From NCBI GenBank assembly GCA_003487805.1, contig DNNE01000142.1:12786-18177 (forward strand): a DNA stretch of 5,392 bases, written 5' to 3'. Every line of letters begins with the position of its first letter. Positions within the stretch are counted from its first letter, which is position 1. The notes beneath the pieces are model-generated. The model was not told the DNA's origin. It saw only the letters and a program-made list of their open reading frames with translations, and ran no database searches. Source of the DNA: Blastocatellia bacterium (lineage in GTDB: Bacteria > Acidobacteriota > Blastocatellia > Pyrinomonadales > Pyrinomonadaceae). Positions 1-5,392 of this stretch are shown here, one piece after another. The position numbers and the translations under genes were made by a program.

Positions 1-2609
1 TAACCGAAGTACTGCATCAGCACAAACGCGCGGTTGAATTCCTGTTGGCCCAGGGTTGCATTTTCAGCCACGCGTCGTAGCGCGCGAGCACGTGCCGCCG
101 TGTCTGCGGTATTCGTCGCCACGCCGAATTCCGCGATCGCTGCTGAACGATCAGTACTCGATGGTGTGACGCCCGCGTTGGCAAATAACGTATCGACAAA
201 AGAGGCAGGCGCGGTTGATGTTGGAAAAGTCGAGGTAAATTGTGTCCGTTGCACGAAGGCATTCGCGTAAGCTTGCTTATTGCTTTCCATGACCGTCTGC
301 CAGCCGGTTTGGCCCACTATGACGCCCTGTCCGATCTGCTGCGCGTCGGGCAGGAAGTCACTAAACCTCACCGGCACCGGCGCACCGGCTAAATTCCCGA
401 ACGCCGATTTGTAGAATCGATAGACGAGATAGCCGCTCTCCTGGAATTCAGTCGATAAGAAGAACGCACCGGAAGTGTTAACTCGATTGGCGTCGATGCA
501 GGTTGCGTCAGTGCCGCATCGAGTGATTTGGCTGTTCCAAAATGACAGGCCTGCCGGGTCAGCTTCACGATTGAGAAAATCGCGATAATGCTGGACGACG
601 AAAGTGTTAGCGTCATCAATTGCATTGGTCGTGATCGAGCTGGTGTCGCCGAATACGGTGAACTTAAAAGCCGGACTAACCGCCATTCCGCCCGCGGCGT
701 TCGCATCTTTCACAAACCATCTCCCGAAAAATGTCGAGCCGACTAAAGCTGAATTTGCGGGTACCAACAAACTCGCCGAACCAAATCCCTGGCCAGCGCC
801 GCTGCCTGAGAGCGTCAGGCTGATGCGCGCGAACGATGCAGTCGCCGGAATGGCTGGACCCGTTCCGGGATCGTTGCTGTCGATGACGAGCACGGCTTGC
901 GCTCCACCCAATGCGTTGGAAACGCCGACAGTGAAACTCGGATTCCCCACGATTGGTGGTTCGATCGCAGTCGCCTGGGGAATGTTTCCACCGGCTCCCT
1001 GGGTGCCCGTGCCGGTCGCTTGCGAAACGCGATTCGATTCGCTGTACAGCGTCGGCCGATCGAATGGCGCGGTGCCGGCGACGACTCGCGGATCACTCAA
1101 AGCATTTCTGAGAAATGCCACGAGATCGGATTGCTGCTGCGCGTTCAAGCCAAGCGGCCGGATCAAATTGTGATTGATATTTGGCGCGTCGAAATCGCCA
1201 CCGCGATTATAAAAGGCCACAACTTCTTCGAGTGTTTGAAAATGGCCGTCATGAAAATATGGACCACGCAAACCAACGTTGCGCAGGATCGGGGTGCGAA
1301 ACTCGCCGATGTTGTTCGCGTTGCCGGTCACCTGGAAGCGGCCGGTGTCCTCTGTCTGCGGGCGCACGCCGACGTTATGAAAAGCATTGTCACTGAACAG
1401 ATTGCCGGCGTGACAGACATTGCACCCTCTCGTATTGAAGATGCCCAGGCCGCGGTTCTCGGCAGCGCCCAGCGGCGCAATCTGTTGCACGCTCATATCA
1501 AACGCAGTGCGATCTGAATAGAGTGTTCGTTCGAAGGTCGCAATCGCTTCCGCGATGCGTACAGGAGTCACGTCGGAAGTTCCAAACGCTTCCTGAAACA
1601 ATTCAGGATAACTGCGACCGCCGATCCAGTCGCGCAAACCAGCAGGCACCGAAGGCGAAAGCGCTAACGGACTTGAATTGGCAACCCGCGAAGCGACGTC
1701 GACCCAGGTGCGATTCGCATTCGCCATTTCTGTTGAGCTCACGGGTGGGCCAAGCACCTGACTTTCGAGCGCGCCGCCGATAGGCAACACAACCGCGCCA
1801 CCGATCGGATCAGTAAACGTCCCGCTGGCTCTGCCATCCCAAAACAACACGGGCGAGAATCCTGCATCGATGTACGAGCGTGACTTACGTCCGGTTACTT
1901 GCTCATGAAAACCATAGACTGGCGATAACGAAAACGTTCCGTCGCTGTTGTTGCTGATCACCCCGGGCGAAGCGAAAACATCGTCGGCAGTTCCAAATAC
2001 TCCATCAGCGCCTGGATTCGCCGATCGCGCGTTCCCGACGATTGCCCGCGCATCCGATCCGCCGTTCGCAGCGAAGTGACAGGTTCCACAAGCAACCGTC
2101 CGTGTCGACGATAACTGTTCGTCCCAGAAAAGCGTCTTACCCAGGTAAGCTTTGGTGGCCGTGACCAAATTGCCGCCCGGTTGTGGCGGAGGATTAAGCG
2201 GAGGGACTGGGCCATTGATCGCCCCGTTTGCGCGCGTACCTTGATCGGCTGTGCTCAAGGGGCTAACGATCGATCCGTTTTCCGCCCGGACCCAGTAGAA
2301 AAGAGTTTGGCCCGCGGCGCCGGTCGTATCAAAGAAAGTTCCTTCCGGCGTCGTGCCGAGGGCCGTCGCCGTTCCGGGATCGCTGGTCGTGTTGCGAAAG
2401 ACACGATAGAGCGTCGCCCCGCGCACGGCGTCCCAGCTAATGCTTACCTTCGTTGAGTAGGCATTGTCGGACGCCTCGACCTCGGCCGGCGCCGACAACG
2501 ATGTGGTTTGACCCTGGGTACTGGAGCCGGTAAGCAAACGGTTGGCGAAAACAAGTATTGCTACGAGTAAGAGCAGCCCAATGATTGAAAGCTTGATCGT
2601 CGTGCGCAT
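1..2609 (-). CDS. Secreted di-haem cytochrome c peroxidase/MauG-family protein with FN3-like, Ig-like and DUF4214 domains (3' end outside window)
   Basis: One frame stays open for 869 codons from the ATG at 2609 to the window edge. The start follows a basic N-terminus and a hydrophobic stretch (about residues 7-22), so the protein is exported or anchored on the outer face of the inner membrane. Residues about 40-125 look like a fibronectin III domain (VSISWDAVRGATLYRVFR). The peroxidase core covers about 145-520. Haem sites are C174-G-T-C-H178 and C396-N-V-C-H400. FWDGR (W257), Q284 and E294-M match the tryptophan, glutamine and glutamate that I recall for bacterial CcpA. PYFHDG (450-455) and FYNRGG (Y467) follow the second haem. 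Residues about 550-650 form an Ig-like beta domain (GRWFVKDANAAGG). DUF4214 starts near 660 (DFLNREADPAGLSFW) and is still running at the edge. The family reduces peroxide or oxidises proteins at two haems in the periplasm; the substrate here is unknown. It is divergent from the gene at 2920. Confidence 0.93.
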   Translation of the reverse strand, partial: MRTTIKLSIIGLLLLVAILVFANRLLTGSSTQGQTTSLSAPAEVEASDNAYSTKVSISWDAVRGATLYRVFRNTTSDPGTATALGTTPEGTFFDTTGAAGQTLFYWVRAENGSIVSPLSTADQGTRANGAINGPVPPLNPPPQPGGNLVTATKAYLGKTLFWDEQLSSTRTVACGTCHFAANGGSDARAIVGNARSANPGADGVFGTADDVFASPGVISNNSDGTFSLSPVYGFHEQVTGRKSRSYIDAGFSPVLFWDGRASGTFTDPIGGAVVLPIGGALESQVLGPPVSSTEMANANRTWVDVASRVANSSPLALSPSVPAGLRDWIGGRSYPELFQEAFGTSDVTPVRIAEAIATFERTLYSDRTAFDMSVQQIAPLGAAENRGLGIFNTRGCNVCHAGNLFSDNAFHNVGVRPQTEDTGRFQVTGNANNIGEFRTPILRNVGLRGPYFHDGHFQTLEEVVAFYNRGGDFDAPNINHNLIRPLGLNAQQQSDLVAFLRNALSDPRVVAGTAPFDRPTLYSESNRVSQATGTGTQGAGGNIPQATAIEPPIVGNPSFTVGVSNALGGAQAVLVIDSNDPGTGPAIPATASFARISLTLSGSGAGQGFGSASLLVPANSALVGSTFFGRWFVKDANAAGGMAVSPAFKFTVFGDTSSITTNAIDDANTFVVQHYRDFLNREADPAGLSFWNSQITRCGTDATCIDANRVNTSGAFFLSTEFQESGYLVYRFYKSAFGNLAGAPVPVRFSDFLPDAQQIGQGVIVGQTGWQTVMESNKQAYANAFVQRTQFTSTFPTSTAPASFVDTLFANAGVTPSSTDRSAAIAEFGVATNTADTAARARALRRVAENATLGQQEFNRAFVLMQYFG

Positions 2610-2617
2610 AGTTTGTT

Positions 2618-2624
2618 CTTCCTT
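2618..2624 (-). promoter_or_regulatory. Ribosome binding site of the di-haem peroxidase gene
   Basis: On the minus strand AAGGAAG lies 8 bases before the ATG at 2609. It fixes the start together with the signal-peptide-like N-terminus that follows. Confidence 0.75.
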
Positions 2625-2681
2625 ATCCGAGGAAGCATCGGGAAACTACCTGGTCAACAACTTTCGAGGCCGTTCGGGATT

Positions 2682-2703
2682 GAACCGGCATTGAGTACGG
2701 TTC
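2682..2703. promoter_or_regulatory. Inverted repeat GAACCG-N10-CGGTTC, possible operator
   Basis: Two perfect 6-base arms (2682-2687 and 2698-2703) are separated by 10 bases. Arm-centre spacing of 16 bases, about one and a half helical turns, is compatible with a dimeric regulator, but no regulator gene is in the window. It overlaps the -35 part of the candidate promoter at 2691. Its position 73-94 bases from the minus-strand start and over 200 bases from the plus-strand start would let it act on either gene. A chance dyad is possible. Confidence 0.3.
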
Positions 2704-2719
2704 GTATTCAGATTATTAG
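2691..2719 (+). promoter_or_regulatory. Candidate sigma-70-like promoter for the plus-strand gene (distal)
   Basis: TTGAGT (2691-2696) and TATTAG (2714-2719) are 17 bases apart, each matching four of six consensus bases. Transcription from here would begin near 2726 and give a leader of about 190 bases containing the hairpin cluster. The matches are weak, and promoter sequences in this phylum are poorly known. Confidence 0.22.
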
Positions 2720-2740
2720 TCGCCGGGTCTGGTGAATTGT

Positions 2741-2923
2741 ATGACTGTGGGAATAAAGTTTTGCCAGGCGTTAACCGGTACAGAGCGGGTAAGCAGGCGA
2801 AAGTTTGACCCGCTTGCTGGCGCAAGCGGTTCCGTACCGCTTGTTTCTAAATTTATTCGTGCCAACTGGGCATTCTGTTATGCTCACCGGGTAACGGCAC
2901 CTTCACCGGAGGTTCAAACATGA
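2741..2923 (+). CDS. Doubtful short frame overlapping the next gene by ATGA
   Basis: A 60-residue frame begins at ATG 2741, with a weak GGTGA (2731-2735) 5 bases upstream. A GTG at 2732 is an alternative start. Its stop TGA (2921-2923) overlaps the ATG (2920-2922) of the large secreted protein gene, an arrangement typical of translational coupling. The product begins MTVGIKFCQALTG and has no domain I recognise, no signal peptide and no clear membrane segment. It runs through the hairpin cluster, so it may be a chance frame in a leader. Low confidence. Confidence 0.15.
   Translation: MTVGIKFCQALTGTERVSRRKFDPLAGASGSVPLVSKFIRANWAFCYAHRVTAPSPEVQT
2776..2843 (+). promoter_or_regulatory. Overlapping hairpins with attenuator-like layout
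   Basis: Several perfect stems compete for the same bases. Stem 1:2 pairs AGCGGGT (2784-2790) with ACCCGCT (2808-2814). Stem 2:3 pairs CGCTTGC (2811-2817) with GCAAGCG (2822-2828) across a TGGC loop. Stem 3:4 pairs CAAGCGGT (2823-2830) with ACCGCTTG (2836-2843) across TCCGT. Stem 2:3 excludes both of the others, while 1:2 and 3:4 can coexist. A longer-range pair, CGGTAC (2776-2781) with GTACCG (2834-2839), could enclose the set. The geometry is what a transcription attenuator would show. It could regulate the gene at 2920 only if transcription starts upstream of it, which is not shown. Confidence 0.35.
2823..2857 (+). terminator. Terminator-like hairpin in the leader of the plus-strand gene
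   Basis: An 8-base perfect stem with a 5-base loop (2823-2843) is followed by TTTCTAAATTTATT (2844-2857). The T-run is interrupted, so intrinsic termination would be weaker than at a classical site. No plus-strand gene ends just upstream, so the hairpin would work as a conditional leader terminator or as a block to stray transcription. Confidence 0.35.
2876..2884 (+). promoter_or_regulatory. Candidate extended -10 promoter element (proximal)
   Basis: TGT followed by TATGCT (2879-2884) fits an extended -10 element (TGn plus a TATNNT hexamer). No good -35 is present 17 bases upstream. Transcription would start near 2891, leaving a leader of about 29 bases that contains GGAGG. If this is the real promoter, the hairpins at 2776-2843 lie outside the transcript. 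Confidence 0.25.
2908..2912 (+). promoter_or_regulatory. Ribosome binding site of the large secreted protein gene
   Basis: GGAGG ends 7 bases before the ATG at 2920. This strong Shine-Dalgarno site at ideal spacing, followed by a clear signal peptide, settles the start codon. Confidence 0.85.
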
Positions 2924-5392
2924 AATTCAATTCCCCCCGCGGCGCTCTGCGCCTCTCCCGCTTCGTCTCGACGGTGTTGTTGCTTGCACTGTTTGTTGCT
3001 CCGCTGGCGGCGCAACAGCCCACACCTCCGAAGTCGCCCGCGCAAACTGCCGCACGCGCCGAAGCTCCAACATTCGACAATTTACTTTCGACTGACACTT
3101 ACAAACTTTACGGTGAGATTAGAAATGTCGGCCAACTGTTGAGTAACGGTGGCGCCGGCGAAATTGTCGATCCGATTGTGAAGCTCGCCGATCCCGGACC
3201 TCAATTCAAAGCCATAATCAGTTTCCTGAAAAAGAATTCCGAAAGCTTAGCTTCGTCGCGAATGATGTTTGCGGGCTGGGCCGTGCGAACCGATGTGCCG
3301 ACGATCTTTGTGGCGATCGAATTTCAGAATGACGAAGACGCCGCGAAGTTCGCCCCCAAACTGGAAACGTTCCTGCCGACAGTGCTGCCGCCCGTTCCGA
3401 TAACGCCCGAGCCCATGCAGGAGACTGAAACCAAACCAGGCGAAGCAGCAAAACCGGGGACAAATCCGAAGCCGAGCAGCACGGTGGAGAAACCGAGCGT
3501 CCGTCAGTCTCCGGCGACCGGCCCGTCGCCGCAGGTCGAAGAGCGTTTGCCTTTCGTGATTACGCACGCGGGCAATCTGGTTTGCATCACTGACAAGAGC
3601 TTTAAGTTTTCAAAACTTCATCCGGCGAATGGCAAGCCTCTGTTTCAGGATCAAAACTTTCGCACTGCGCGCGATCAGTTTTCATCTGAGCCACTTTTCT
3701 TTTTCTTTAACGTAGCGCTCGAAGAACAAAACAAGCCAAGACAAATTGCCGCGGACCAGAAAGCCGAGGCGCAGGCCGAAGCCGAGCGCGCGCGTCTGGA
3801 AGAAGAAGCCCGCCCGGCACAGACACCCGAGGCAACGCCGAACGCCACGCCGGACGCGACGCCGGAAGAACCGCCGCCTACCCGGATTGGCATACTTACC
3901 GGCGGACCGTCTCCTTCTCCCACGCCAACGCCGACGAAAGAAGAGCAGGCTCAGCGGATCGCATCGTCACAAATCGGCGGCATGCTCGACGCGATCGGAT
4001 TCGGCGAGCCGCAGTGGCCGGAAGCAGTTGGCCTGGCGGTGGCGCTTGAAGGCAATCAATACGTGCTGCGCGCAATCATGATTGATAAGCCTGAGGCGAA
4101 AAAACTTCCGCTTCCATTTGTTCCGCAATTGGTTTCGGGCGCGCCTTTCAATTCAGACGCGGCCTCGGTCCTGCCGGATGACACTGAGATTTTCGTCAGC
4201 GCCTCAATCGATCTGAAGCAGACTTACGAAGGGATGCGAAAGGCAGCGGACGTTAAAGCCAAAGCCGATGCGAGGCCATTATCACCCCTGTCCCAAACTG
4301 GTGTGCTTGTAACACAAGGCTCCTCCAAAGAGCCGGCGCCGGATCCTTTCGCTGAATTCGAGAAGAAAGCCAAATTCAATATCAAAGACGATTTGTTGCC
4401 GGCGTTGGGTAATGAAGTCGCGCTCGCTGGTTCATTGAAGACCTTGCAGAGCGCGGGCGGCATGAATCTCGGAATAAAATCTCCGTCTCCTTCTCCCTCC
4501 GACTCGAATAAAGACGATCCAAATAAGAAGCAACCCGAAGTGCTGCCGATACTCTTGATCGAGATCAAGGATCGCGACGCGGCGCGCGCGCTAATGCCTA
4601 AGGTGCTCAACGGCCTGGGAATCGGAGAAGCAAACCTGATCGCCCAGACTGAGAAGCGCGACGATACCGAGATGGTCAACTATGCCGGCGTCTTTGCTTA
4701 CGGCTTCGTTGGAAACTTTCTGGTGATCTCTGAAGCATCGGGCGTGCGTCGTGTCGTTGATGCATACGTCAATCATCAGACACTTTCGTCGAACACTGTT
4801 TTTCGAAACTCGCGGCGGTGGGAATCGAATCGCAGCGTTGGCCAAATATACGTTTCACCGGCTTTGATGGAAGGTTATCAGGATGAAGTTCGCAAGACGT
4901 CGGCAACCATGGACACAGCTCTGCGCGACTTTCTGCTTGGTCTAAATCCAAATGCTGAGGCGATCACCTATTCGCTTTCGAATGACGGACTGGGAACACA
5001 ACATGAATTACACCTGCCTAAAAACCTGATCCTGATGACGATCGCAGGAGTCTCTTCGGCGACAAAGAACCCGCCGCCCGAACAGAACGAGATGATCGCG
5101 ATTGGCATGTTGCAGTATTTTGCTAATCAGGAAACCGCTTACAAGGCCGGCGCCGGCAAAGGTAACTATGGATCGGTGCAGCAATTGGTAGACGCGAAGA
5201 TGTATCCCCTGGAGGCGTTCGATAAGTATGGCTACAAGATCGACGCCACGGTGATGGGGGAACAGTTTGAAGCAGTCGCGATGCCAAAGGAATACGGCAA
5301 AACGGGCAAGCGTTCGTTCTTTGTGGATAAGAGCGGCGTCGTCCGGGGTGACGATCACGGCGGCGGCCCGGCGACGTCGGCGGGCAAGCCGG
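2920..5392 (+). CDS. Large secreted protein of unknown function with a pilin-like C-terminal domain (3' end outside window)
   Basis: The frame stays open for 824 codons from ATG 2920 to the window edge. Residues 1-31 are a typical Sec signal peptide: basic start, leucine-rich core (about 15-29), and likely cleavage after LAA at 31. The mature protein alternates alpha/beta-looking globular parts with low-complexity linkers: a proline/lysine/threonine stretch (about 158-204), a charged helix rich in Ala, Glu and Gln (about 278-300), ATPN/ATPD/ATPE repeats (305-316), SPSPTPTPT (about 331-339) and SPSPSPS (521-527). The globular parts recall the DUF3352-type secreted proteins, a tentative assignment from memory. 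From about 703 the sequence resembles the periplasmic half of a type IV pilin or pseudopilin: NEMIAIGMLQYFANQETAYK, then GKGNYGSVQQLV, KYGYKI and GKRSFFVDKSGVVRGDDHGG. No prepilin cleavage site precedes it. There is no enzyme motif. Family endings suggest only a few residues are missing. Its role is unknown; probably periplasmic or cell surface. Confidence 0.9.
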   Translation, partial: MKFNSPRGALRLSRFVSTVLLLALFVAPLAAQQPTPPKSPAQTAARAEAPTFDNLLSTDTYKLYGEIRNVGQLLSNGGAGEIVDPIVKLADPGPQFKAIISFLKKNSESLASSRMMFAGWAVRTDVPTIFVAIEFQNDEDAAKFAPKLETFLPTVLPPVPITPEPMQETETKPGEAAKPGTNPKPSSTVEKPSVRQSPATGPSPQVEERLPFVITHAGNLVCITDKSFKFSKLHPANGKPLFQDQNFRTARDQFSSEPLFFFFNVALEEQNKPRQIAADQKAEAQAEAERARLEEEARPAQTPEATPNATPDATPEEPPPTRIGILTGGPSPSPTPTPTKEEQAQRIASSQIGGMLDAIGFGEPQWPEAVGLAVALEGNQYVLRAIMIDKPEAKKLPLPFVPQLVSGAPFNSDAASVLPDDTEIFVSASIDLKQTYEGMRKAADVKAKADARPLSPLSQTGVLVTQGSSKEPAPDPFAEFEKKAKFNIKDDLLPALGNEVALAGSLKTLQSAGGMNLGIKSPSPSPSDSNKDDPNKKQPEVLPILLIEIKDRDAARALMPKVLNGLGIGEANLIAQTEKRDDTEMVNYAGVFAYGFVGNFLVISEASGVRRVVDAYVNHQTLSSNTVFRNSRRWESNRSVGQIYVSPALMEGYQDEVRKTSATMDTALRDFLLGLNPNAEAITYSLSNDGLGTQHELHLPKNLILMTIAGVSSATKNPPPEQNEMIAIGMLQYFANQETAYKAGAGKGNYGSVQQLVDAKMYPLEAFDKYGYKIDATVMGEQFEAVAMPKEYGKTGKRSFFVDKSGVVRGDDHGGGPATSAGKP
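3832..3867 (+). repeat. Three in-frame 12-base tandem repeats encoding ATP(N/D/E)
   Basis: Three units of the form GCN-ACG-CCG-(AAC/GAC/GAA) encode ATPN, ATPD and ATPE (residues 305-316 of the secreted protein). A related TPE precedes them. The repeats form a flexible linker between a charged helix and the next globular part. Copy number could vary between strains by slippage. Confidence 0.7.

Larger units (their letters stand above)
2610..2919. other. Divergent intergenic region
   Basis: About 310 bases separate the start codons of two divergent genes and must carry the control of both. It holds a ribosome binding site at each end, a 22-base inverted repeat (2682-2703), weak sigma-70-like promoter candidates, and a group of overlapping hairpins (2776-2843) followed by a T-rich tract. 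No RNA gene or well-conserved coding region is recognised. I could not find a convincing promoter for the minus-strand gene. Confidence 0.85.

Noticed and set aside
604..1517. Two plus-strand open frames of 189 and 206 codons (604-1173 and 897-1517)
   Set aside because: They lie antisense to the peroxidase and Ig-like parts of the minus-strand gene, overlap each other, lack recognisable domains and have no good ribosome binding site. The opposite strand carries clear haem motifs.
2805..2810. TTGACC as a -35 element
   Set aside because: It matches five of six consensus bases, but no acceptable -10 lies 16-18 bases downstream, where the sequence is GGTTCCGT; it also sits inside the hairpin cluster.
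2610..2919. Known riboswitch, small RNA or tRNA in the intergenic region
   Set aside because: No cloverleaf or conserved riboswitch core was recognised; only simple competing hairpins are visible.
3218..3567. Two overlapping minus-strand frames
   Set aside because: Both are antisense shadows inside the secreted protein gene, with no start signal or domain.
3746..4081. Plus-strand Arg/Lys/Pro-rich frame of 111 codons
   Set aside because: It is a frame-shifted reading of the charged helix and ATP(N/D/E) linker of the secreted protein, and the arginine richness follows from GC-rich codons read out of frame.
4224..4679. Minus-strand open frame of 151 codons
   Set aside because: It is antisense to the secreted protein, which is continuous in frame through this stretch; its serine/leucine-rich composition is a shadow of the real codons.
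5008..5358. Minus-strand frame of 116 codons at the right edge
   Set aside because: It is antisense to the pilin-like C-terminal domain, whose motifs are clear on the plus strand.
1..5392. Defence system, mobile element or CRISPR array
   Set aside because: There are no transposase, nuclease, integrase or Cas motifs, no direct-repeat arrays and no terminal inverted repeats; two long exported-protein genes account for about 94 percent of the window.

Overview
The window reads as a stretch of soil-type Acidobacteriota chromosome, most likely class Blastocatellia. This is an inference from protein style: a secreted di-haem peroxidase that ends in the DUF4214 module common in that phylum, and a large secreted protein whose end resembles acidobacterial pilins. 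GC content is moderate (mid-50s percent by eye). No rRNA, tRNA, CRISPR array, insertion sequence or phage gene is visible.

The layout is simple: two large genes diverge from a central intergenic region of about 310 bases, and both run off the window. On the minus strand, from 2609 down to the left edge, one open frame of 869 codons encodes an exported multidomain protein. Its order is signal peptide, fibronectin III-like domain, di-haem cytochrome c peroxidase/MauG-type core with two CxxCH haem sites, Ig-like beta domain, and DUF4214. On the plus strand, from 2920 to the right edge, a second open frame of 824 codons encodes a large secreted protein of unknown function. It has proline/threonine/serine-rich linkers and a C-terminal domain resembling the periplasmic part of a type IV pilin or pseudopilin. 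It is probably nearly complete.

The intergenic region holds ribosome binding sites for both genes, an inverted repeat that could be an operator, weak promoter candidates, and a cluster of overlapping hairpins ahead of the plus-strand gene. The hairpins have the 1:2 / 2:3 / 3:4 layout of a transcription attenuator. A short frame of low confidence crosses them and overlaps the start codon of the plus-strand gene by ATGA.

Both proteins should act outside the cytoplasm. Nothing in the sequence shows a direct partnership beyond the shared intergenic region. I see no convincing new defence, mobile or biosynthetic system; the most interesting points are the peroxidase domain architecture, the pilin-like tail on a non-pilin, and the attenuator-like leader.
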